Shown: one piece after another, positions 56,501-64,000 of the stretch
How positions within the stretch are numbered: the first letter of the stretch is position 1
Layout of the letters: each line of letters opens with the position of its first letter
DNA from: Staphylotrichum longicolle
Taxonomy: Eukaryota > Ascomycota > Sordariomycetes > Sordariales > Chaetomiaceae
Assembly (NCBI GenBank): GCA_019096155.1
Contig: JAHCVI010000004.1
Coordinates: 2,108,001 to 2,172,000, forward strand
Direction: 5' to 3'
DNA: 64,000 bases
Notes under the pieces: model-generated
Database searches by the model: none
What the model was told of the DNA's origin: nothing
What the model saw: only the letters and a program-made list of their open reading frames with translations
Translations under genes and position numbers: made by a program

Positions 56501-59500
56501 CCTGGTCATCTCATGGAAACTTGGTCTTGTCGGCGTGTTCGCCGGTATGCCGCCGCTGTTGCTCTCCGGGTACTCTCGTATGCGACTGGAAACCATGATG
56601 GATAAGAACACGGACAAGAGATTCTCCGACAGTGCCTCTATTGCATCCGAGGCCGTGATGGCAATTCGGACGGTCTCGTCGTTGGCTATCGAAAACACCG
56701 TCTTGACCAGGTACACCAACGAGCTGGACCAGGCTATCCGGCAGACGGCCCCATCCATGTTTCACATGATGGTCTGGTTCTCCTTGACACAATCCATAGA
56801 ATACTTTGTTCTAGCTCTTGGGTTCTGGTGAGTCTGGTTGTGGCCCTAGGTCGCCGCTCCCTTGACTGTTAGCTGACCGAGTTTACAGGTGGGGATCGAA
56901 GCTTATGAACGACGGAGAGATCAGCATGTATCAATTTATGGTTTCCTTTATGGGCGTCTATTTTTCCGGCCAGGCAGCGGGTCAGGTGTTTGGTTTTGCG
57001 AGCAGTAAGTACCACACGTCAGCTAAAAACCATTGGCATAACGTACTTTATAAGCGAGCGGGACATATAAGCGAGCGGGACACTAAGTTCTTGGCACGAC
57101 GCGTCCTTCTTCCTCCACCCCTAACAGCGCGTTTTTTCTATTACCAAGGATGTCTTCTGCTTCAAAGGAAGCTAGGGTAATCTTGGCCCTTAAAGCTCTT
57201 CAAGATGACGAGAAACTAAGCCTCCGAGCCGCGGCTAAGCTCTACAACGTGCCAGTTTCAACCCTCGGCTACCGACGTGCCGGCCGAGCTCTACGACGCG
57301 ATCTTCCAGCCAACTCGCGGAAGCTCACCGATCTAGAAGAGAAGACTATAGTTCAGTATGTAATTGAGCAATACGAGCGAGCTTTTCCGCCAAGGCTTTG
57401 TAGTATAGAAGATATGGCCAACTAACTACTCCGCGAACGCGACGCGCCCCCTATCGGCAAGCTCTAGGCTTACAACTTCGTCAAACGCTAGCTAGCTTTC
57501 TATACGCGGTACTCGCGTAGATACGATTACTAGAGAGCCAAGTGCTAAGATCCAAAGGTCATTGGCAAGTAGTTTACCCTTGTACGAAACGTCAAGGCCA
57601 AGTACGGTATTGTAGATGACGATATCTATAACTTCGACGAGATTAGGTTTATAATAGGCATTATCTTTACAGGTATAGTAGTTACGACCTTGGATGGCCG
57701 TGGCAAGGCAAAGCTAGCGTAGCCTAGTAACCGCGAGTAGGCAATGGTAATATAAGGCGTCAATGCCCTTGGCTAGGCGATCCCTCCGTTCATTATCTTG
57801 GCCGTGTAGTACTACCTTGCCAACTGGTATACCGAATGTAACCTCCCTACCGACTAGCGCATTGCAACTACCGAGAATAGCTAGACTACCAATGTAGTAG
57901 GCCTAGATTGGATCAAGCACTTCGACTTCTATATAGCGCCTCGTACGAAAGGCAAATATCGGTTATTGATCCTCGATGGCTACGAAAGCCACTACTCGAC
58001 CGAATTCGAGCTCTACTGCTAGTAGAACAATATCATTACACTTTGCATGCCTCCGCATTCCTTACACCTCCTCCAGGTACTCGATATTGGCTGCTTTGGG
58101 CTGTTAAAGAAGGCGTATAGTCGCTAGATCGAGGACCTGATGCGGATATATATCAACTATGTAAGCAAGCTCGAGTTCCTCTGCAGCTTCCGCGAGGCCT
58201 TCTTCGCCTCGATGACGGAGAAGAATATCCAGGGTGGCTTTGCAGGCGCTGGGCTTGTGCCGTACGACCCAGAGAGGGAGGGTGCTCTCCAAGTTAGATA
58301 TCAAGCTTCGTACGCCAACGCCCCTGAACTCGCGGGCCGGCACACTACAACCTTGGGTCTTCCAGACACCGCACAACCCTCGAGAAGCGACCTCGCAGTC
58401 AACGCTCATCAAGACTCGCATTGCCAACCACCAGAATAGCTCCCCACTTCAATGTTGGCTGCTGTGGACCAGCTTGCCAAAGGGAACAATGGCTGTGATG
58501 CACCAGGTGACCCTCCTTCAGGCAGAGGTCTCTTCGCTCCGCAAGGCCAACGAGGCACTAAGCAAGCGCCGGAGAGCCAAAAGAACACGCGTACAGCTTG
58601 GAGGGTCACTTACTGTACAGGGTGCGCAAGAGGCACTAGTCCAGGAGGCCGTGGGTGAGGAGGGAGTGCAAGAAATGAAGCCGGGTGGCAGTGGTACAGG
58701 GGGGGGTCGTACGAAGGTTCGGTGCTGTGGTGTGTGCGGCAAGCCTGGCCATAATGCCCGCACTTGCCAGGAGGCTGTAGGCATCTGATTCATCTATTTC
58801 TGATGTAATTATAGTTAGTTCTTAGTGTTGTTGTAGTATTTTCGAGGATAGTTGTTATAGAGTGGTAGAGAGTGTCCCGCTCGCTTATATGTCCCGCTCG
58901 CTTATAAAGTACGTTATATGTTGTTTGGATCACTAACCGTACCACAACACAAGGTTTTACGAAAGCCAACCAAGCATTGAACTATCACTTTTGGTTGTCC
59001 ACACTCGAGCCAATTATCGGCGAGACAGAAAAGAATAAGGAAAAGGGACCCGGCGACGGTTGCCGCTCATTCGGCTTCACGGACGTGCAATTCGCATATC
59101 CTCTGGCTCCCAATAACCGCGTGCTCAAGGGAGTGTCACTCAAGGCAAGTATCCCGTCACCGATGTTGTCAGGGCAGTCATCCCTAACACACCCTGTTTA
59201 CAGATCCACCCTGGAGAGTTTGTCGCCTTCGTAGGCGCTTCCGGCTGCGGCAAAAGCACCATGATCTCCCTCCTCGAGCGCTTCTACGACCCCACCAGTG
59301 GGACGATCACGGTCGACTCGACCGCCTCTCTCTCATCCATCAACCCGCTGCTCTACCGTCGCCATGTTGCGCTCGTCCAGCAAGAGCCCGCGCTCTTCCC
59401 CGGCACCATCCGTGAAAACGTCTCTCACGGACTGGATCTCGACAGGCCAGACGCGCCCGAGATTTCCGACGCGGCCATCGAGGACGCCTGCCGCGCCGCC

Positions 59501-59893
59501 AACGTCTGGGACTTTGTGGCTTCGTTGCCCGAGGGGCTCAACACGCCCTGCGGAACGAGCGGCAGCCAGCTTTCCGGGGGCCAGCGTCAGAGGATTGCCA
59601 TTGCCCGGGCGATGGCGCGCAATCCCGCCGTCATCTTGTTGGATGAGGCCACCAGCGCGCTGGACACCGAGTCTGAGCGCATTGTGCAGAAGGCCCTGAT
59701 GGACGCTGCGAGCACGGGGGAGCGGATTACTATCGCAGTTGCGCATCGGTTGTCGACGGTGCGGGGTGCGAACCGGATTTTCGTGTTTTTGGGGGGAAGG
59801 ATTGTAGAGGAGGGAACGCATAATGAGTTGGTGGAGAAGAACGGGATGTATGCGAGGATGTGTGAAGCGCAGAAGCTGGATCAAGGCGTATAA
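53503..59893 (+). CDS. full-size ABCB (multidrug-resistance type) transporter with transposon in intron 9
   Basis: Eleven exons: 53503-53625, 53688-53875, 53928-54584, 54681-54960, 55031-55177, 55235-55991, 56059-56228, 56298-56827, 56889-57004, 58954-59144 and 59204-59893. The sum is exactly 1,283 codons. The layout is TMD1-NBD1-TMD2-NBD2. NBD1: Walker A GPSGSGKST (417-425), LSGGQ (530-534), Walker B ILLLDE. NBD2: GASGCGKST (1064-1072), LSGGQ (1176-1180), VILLDE. Both NBDs look catalytically complete. The last intron is GC-AG (AAG/GCAAGT). Intron 9 is 1,949 bp because a transposon sits in it; without the element it is 73 bp. The protein would export lipophilic compounds across the plasma membrane. 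It is divergent from a Zn2Cys6 gene. Confidence 0.95.
57041..57084 (+). repeat. left terminal inverted repeat of the transposon
   Basis: 44 bp starting acgtactttataagcgagcg. It contains two copies of ataagcgagcgggac in direct orientation, a possible double transposase-binding site. Confidence 0.95.
57150..58788 (+). pseudogene. degenerate pogo-type transposase
   Basis: An ATG at 57150 opens a 91-codon N-terminal helix-turn-helix region (LSLRAAAKLYNVPVSTLGYR, then 'SRKLTDLEEKTIVQYV'), the CENP-B/psq type of fungal pogo elements. It ends at TAA (57423). After it the family sequence can still be followed through many TAA/TAG stops (DDE-core pieces such as 'DDDIYNFDE', 'LILDGYESHYSTEFELY'), then open again at 58140 ('FREAFFASMTEKNIQGGFAG'). 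A frameshift near 58270 follows, then a C-terminal zinc knuckle (CCGVCGKPGHNARTC) ending at 58788. Most stops sit where relatives have Gln or Trp, i.e. C-to-T or G-to-A changes. The copy is inactive. Confidence 0.9.
58871..58914 (-). repeat. right terminal inverted repeat of the transposon
   Basis: Exact reverse complement of 57041-57084, ending ...ttataaagtacgt before the TA duplication. Terminal identity with a heavily mutated interior suggests either young age with strong point mutation, or selection/cross-mobilisation on the ends. Confidence 0.95.
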
Positions 59894-60552
59894 AGGACGT
59901 GGTAGCCAGACAATGCTTTTCTGCAGGCGTTGGTTTGTCCGTTTGACTAGGTAGACAGGTAGATTGATACTTAGAGGGCACATAGAATACAGTAATAACA
60001 ACATCAGCTAAAGTTCGCCAACTCCGAATTAACAGTGATCGCCAATGTGTCTTCGCAGGTGTGCTTTGCCTGTTCTAGATGACCTTAACACAATGAACTG
60101 TGCGAGGGAGTCTCGGCACCCTTGGTACCTTAATCATTGCACAAACAAGCTGATCTATGGGAACACGCCTGACGTGTCAACGCTCGCCCCAAGCAGATAT
60201 GCTGAGTTGGAAATGTCCTCATATCTAGGTTCTAATTAGGTACTGCTCTCCGGGCCCGACGGCTTATGGTTGTGGACGTGGCTAGGTAAGGTATCGAGCA
60301 TTGTTGCACTACGGCCCAAAACAAAAAAAAGAGAAAATGGACACATCACGTCTTCTAGGTTGGATTCTAGAGAAAAAGGTCCAGTTGACAGGATCACAGA
60401 TCGGAATTGGGAATACGACACGTTGACAGAACGATGCTCGGCCTTGGGCTAAAGAGAGTTGAACCAGCTCGACGTAAACACGGCATTGGAATAGCATTTG
60501 TTATACAAATAGACCGAAACGCTAAGACATCTCACCTCAATCACGGCATTCC
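59894..60552. other. convergent intergenic
   Basis: About 0.66 kb between the transporter 3' end and the next minus-strand gene. Nothing coding was seen. Confidence 0.6.
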
Positions 60553-61656
60553 TCACAGTGCTGAGTGAGCACCCCCCGCTTCCCTCTGCATTGCCCCCTC
60601 CTCGACTCCCTCTTCGTCGCAGTCTAATCTCACGAACTCCCACAAAGTATCATCCAAGTCGGCACCCGTCGCCTCGGCGGAGGGTGTTGCAAGGCCTGGA
60701 ATTGGATCACGCTCGGCAGGGGCAGGAGGTCGTGGGGATACGGAAGTCCATGGAAGAAGGTCATGCTTCATGGCCAAAGGCTGTTGTATAGGTTGGTATG
60801 CTGGAACTGCTCTGGTATGATTGGGATCCAGGCTGCTTTGCAGGAGCCGTGGGTCAACGGATCCACTCTCGATACTCTGCCCGGGGACAGCCCCCGACGG
60901 GTTGCTGAAAACAGAGTCTTGGGAGGATGGGATTCGGTGCTCTCCCGCACCACCTCCATGTTGTTGCTGTGCTGGAACGGGGCGTGCGCATGATCGGCGA
61001 CGAGGACGTGTGCTCCGGGTTGAGCGCGGTGCATTCGGGCCTCTTCCGGAACTCGAAGAGCCTGCTCTGGAGCCCCTCTGCGGTTGAGTTCTGATTCGCC
61101 CGGTTTTGGAGTCCCAAGGTTTGTTTTCTCCTGGCACTGGTGTGCGAGGTGCGAGCATGGATGCCCACATGGTGGTGAACTGCGCTGGAAACCAAGGATC
61201 CTCCTTTGGAGCCTGGCTCAACCAACGCTCGAGTGGTGTTTCGCCACAAGCCCCTGAGCGAATGCTGCAATGACAAGAATCAGCTAATGCAAAATTACAA
61301 GGTTTTTGGATAAAGGGGTTCACCATACACCTTCACTTCACTGTCAGTCGGAAAGTTGTACGGAGAGGTCTCACGCTTCGTTGTTTGCACCATAATGTTG
61401 TTTGAGCTGATGGACGAAGCACTAGGTAAAATCTCCGAGTTTGCGCCTGGCGAAGAGAGCGAGAGACCAGGTGCTTTGGGGCTGCGATTCTGATCTTCTA
61501 TATAGGAATCGGAGCGGTCCGAGATGCGTGAAACTGCACTCATCACGACCATTGCCTGAAACGGCAATCGAAGGTTTTGGCGCAAGCGAGGACTCAACTC
61601 ACCAGTGCCACCACCCCACTCGGCCTGCATATGCATCGCAGGGCTGTCTCAGCCAT
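60553..61656 (-). CDS. uncharacterised low-complexity protein
   Basis: Exons 61552-61329 and 61264-60553 join across a 64-bp intron (donor GTATGG, acceptor TGCAG) to give 311 aa from the ATG at 61552. An extra first exon 61656-61603 with GTGAGT donor is possible and adds 19 residues. The protein is Ser/Pro/Arg-rich, with an Arg cluster (RSTRSTRPRRRSC), a Gln run and an acidic C-terminus (DDTLWEFVRLDCDEEG). This could be a transactivation-like tail, but no DNA-binding domain is visible. No family was recognised. Confidence 0.5.
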
Positions 61657-63412
61657 GATTGGATGGACGACAGCCCGAGTTCGCCGCGTCATCTGGATTT
61701 GGCGTCGATTGAACGGCGCACATCTGGCGGTGGGCACCGCAAGGGACACGCCCTTGGCTTCGAGGTACCCAGATGCAGGAAAATGCGGCAGGTGGTGACG
61801 TTCTTTGAGGTTAGCGCGAGACTGTCCCCCATTCCGAGACTGGTCCGTAGGCAAGCCATACCGACTGTGTAACGGTCTGGCGGGAAGGAGCTAGTCCCCC
61901 TTTGGTATGGTTCCTGCAAAAGATGCACGAGGCAAGCAACATCCAAGGATCCAACACAGGACCAGCACAGGATACAGCCCTGAGGCACCCCCCACCCCGC
62001 CTCCCGCCTTCACCCAACGCGCAGGGTTATTGAATGGTTTGACGCGGAGAAGGGCTTTGTGTCCGCCAATGAGAAGGCCGTTTTGGCGGACTTCTCCCAT
62101 GGAGGCATGAGACCGAGCCACCTCTCAGAGCACGCGCACCGAGCGGAGCTCCAGCCCAGCCGGCCCCCGTGGTTCTCTCCCTGTTCTTTGGGATCCCGTG
62201 GACAAGGGTAGCGTGCTCGCTGGCCCCAGCGAGCTGCACTAGCATCGAGCAGGCCGGCCGTGCATGTGGCTCAGCGTCCCAAGACTCCCAACATCCAATC
62301 CCTCAGTCGAGATGGCTGATGACGATTGACCGGCGGTTTACAACCGTCGAACTTGGCATGTCTTGATGGCAGCAACGACTTGGTCTGTTCCTTTATTTTC
62401 TACGTATCTTAGACTGCATGACTCCATCCGAAAATGCTCTTTACAGCCGACAAATTGCTCGCGCAGGTGCGGCCTCGCGTTTCGTCGGCGATTTCCCCAT
62501 TTTCGCTTGCTCGTCCTTGTCTTCCTGGCCAGCCTCACTTGAACGGTTTGCGGCAGCGTCAGGAATGACTTGGGCGTGGGATTCCATCTCGGGCAATCAT
62601 ACTGGTGAGAACTCATGAGAAGGATGGATGCTCTGTCTTCTTTCCTTCAGCCACAGCTGACAAGCAACACAAGAACCTCTGCCGCCTGCTTCGCGAACGG
62701 CACCGCGGTCAACCTGGCGACAATTCCCGAGACACCGAGTACACCGCTCTCATGCAGCGTCTGGTTGGTTCGTCCTCCACCCCGTTTTGGCGCAGCCGAC
62801 TCACGTCGTCCGAGACGCCGCCAATCAGACGACTCAAGTCCGTGGCGACAATCGAGCCACAAGGAAGCACGAGGTGGAGGTCGTCGTTTCGGACGATCCT
62901 GTGTATAAGGTACTGCGGCACGCAGGGTTGCAGTCTGGTTGCGTTCGAGAATGTTTTGGTGTTGCTGTGCAGGATTCGCGGACGACGAGATCATGTCGCA
63001 AGACAACCTGGATCTTGGTGGCCATAGTAATGTACTGAATTGTAAATTTGGTCCGTCAACCCGGGATCGTTCCGCACCACCGCTCGCCCGGGATGGTGAG
63101 CCTTCTCCCAGAGCTTACACTCCAGCGCCCCGGTCCCGTTTGTGGCAGTTGTTAGAGCGACGACCAGCGGCTCTGCCTCCCCGAGCTTGTGCGCATTTGG
63201 GAAAAGTCTCTGCAGGTGCATTGAACCCTGAACTTGAATTGCGCGAGACATCTTTCTTCTTGCCGTTTTACCACGCGTGCGTCAGGGAACTAAGAGCTGC
63301 AGGCAGCTGCAGGGCTGCCCAGCTGAAGCGGACGGGACCATGCAGGCAAGCCACATTGCTGGGACCCATTCTTGTGCCTCGGAATTTATGGGATGTTTTG
63401 TCTCCAGAGGGA
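61657..63412. other. mostly non-coding, weak coding traces
   Basis: About 1.76 kb. Near 62022-62110 (plus) a frame reads 'RVIEWFDAEKGFVSANEK', reminiscent of a cold-shock domain start but without continuation. At 62921-62709 (minus) a short frame looks protein-like ('LPCGSIVATDLSRLIGGVSDD') yet has no partner exon I can join. Neither is called as a gene. Confidence 0.4.
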
Positions 63413-63997
63413 TTAGAGAGGGCCACGAAGGTCTTGGTCTGCTTTGATGAGGCTGCCTCGAGTGAGCTGGCAGACTAGGGCTTGGGCCATTGCGTGGAGA
63501 CTTCTTTTTTCTTTCTCTAGTCGTCGATGTTGAAGGTAAGATTTTTTTCGCGAATGTCGCTGACCTGTGGTGACGAGATCGCCGACTTCGAAACTAAGGC
63601 AATGCTGCGGTCTTGCATCATGCCCGGTCATACTTGTCGATTTCCCTCTCCGACAACCGGCAAAGTTTGCATGCCAAAATTGCCAAAATACCTTAGGAAT
63701 GATGTACAAGAAAGCGAAGCAGGTATGACCGGAAGTTCCCCTGCTTCTTATGCGGAAGCTCATACAAGATATATGTCGTTCAGCGGTTTTATTTGAAGCT
63801 TCCCCGTGCATGATACCGTCGCAATACACCTCCCCGAGAAGCTCGTACCGGCCGGGACCCCTCTCCAGAACCGGGCGGAGCACGTAAGGCGTTCGGGCGC
63901 CGGGAAACAAGACAACCGCATCCCCCGGCCGCATGTTGCGAGGGCCCATGCCAACATAGCCTATCTTTTGCGTACGGTACGGCCTTTTCCGTCGCAT
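63413..63997 (-). CDS. C-terminal part of a HET-type protein (partial)
   Basis: The frame enters from the right edge and contains the C-terminal hallmark of HET-6-type proteins: 'IGYVGMGPRNMRPGDAVVLFPGARTPYVLRP', 'YELLGEVYCDGIMHGEA'. After this the frame remains open for another about 130 codons of unusual, Cys/His/Arg-rich sequence to a stop at 63413. The real end may come earlier through an intron. The N-terminal HET domain must lie beyond the window. Third HET-type gene here. Confidence 0.7.
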   Translation of the reverse strand: MRRKRPYRTQKIGYVGMGPRNMRPGDAVVLFPGARTPYVLRPVLERGPGRYELLGEVYCDGIMHGEASNKTAERHISCMSFRIRSRGTSGHTCFAFLYIIPKVFWQFWHANFAGCRRGKSTSMTGHDARPQHCLSFEVGDLVTTGQRHSRKKSYLQHRRLEKEKRSLHAMAQALVCQLTRGSLIKADQDLRGPL

Positions 63998-64000
63998 CGA

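Larger units (their letters stand above)
57041..58914 (+). mobile_element. pogo/Fot1-like DNA transposon, degenerate
   Basis: 1,874 bp bounded by perfect 44-bp terminal inverted repeats and flanked by TA on both sides (57039-57040 and 58915-58916), the target duplication of Tc1/mariner-pogo elements. It carries a decayed transposase in the same direction as the host gene. It sits wholly within intron 9 of the ABC transporter, 36 bp after the donor and about 37 bp before the acceptor, so the exons, donor, branch site (CACTAAC) and acceptor are intact. Confidence 0.95.

Noticed and set aside
62022..62110. Cold-shock-domain-like string
   Set aside because: Only about 18 residues resemble the domain start; no RNP2 motif or ATG, and a stop lies upstream. 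Probably chance.
1..64000. CRISPR arrays, phage or bacterial operons
   Set aside because: Spliced eukaryotic genes throughout; no regularly spaced repeats apart from the coding minisatellite.

Overview
The window is nuclear DNA of a filamentous ascomycete (Pezizomycotina, probably Sordariomycetes). The support is: many short GT..CTAAC..AG introns of about 46-103 bp; HET-domain incompatibility genes; several fungal P450s; a Zn2Cys6 regulator; a GH10 xylanase and a family-1 pectin lyase; a LaeA-type methyltransferase; and a degenerate pogo/Fot1-like transposon. I saw no rRNA, tRNA or CRISPR. Exon borders below were worked out by hand from reading frame and splice-site phase.

Left part (1-16.7 kb): the start of a type II membrane protein; an unusual protein joining a nuclease-fold-like N-terminus, a coiled coil and an FxFG-rich tail (1174-4082), with a small ORF (4112-4580) that may be its missing first exon; a CAP59/CMT1-type mannosyltransferase; a four-helix membrane protein; a 105-bp-arm inverted repeat beside a C2H2 zinc-finger gene; a secreted pectin lyase broken by five homopolymer indels; and an uncharacterised ORF.

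Middle part (18-45 kb): three P450 genes, a fungal rhodopsin-like membrane protein, two HET genes (one with a lone in-frame TAG), an unknown domain fused to an aminoglycoside-phosphotransferase-like kinase, a membrane-anchored protein, an SPPR tandem-repeat protein, a FAR1-type DNA-binding domain fused to ankyrin repeats, and a GH10 xylanase with a TATA box and a GGCTAAA site upstream.

Right part (45-64 kb): a conserved fungal protein, then a coherent run of LaeA-like methyltransferase <-> P450 -> <- Zn2Cys6 factor <-> full-size ABCB transporter. The two divergent pairs share promoters. This looks like a small regulated detoxification or metabolite locus, although no backbone synthase is present. 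A 1,874-bp transposon with perfect 44-bp terminal inverted repeats and a TA duplication lies exactly inside intron 9 of the transporter. The window ends with an uncharacterised gene and the C-terminus of a third HET gene.

Two genes (pectin lyase, rhodopsin-like) carry seven single-base indels, nearly all in homopolymers, and become in-frame when these are allowed for. Assembly error should be considered before calling anything here a pseudogene.
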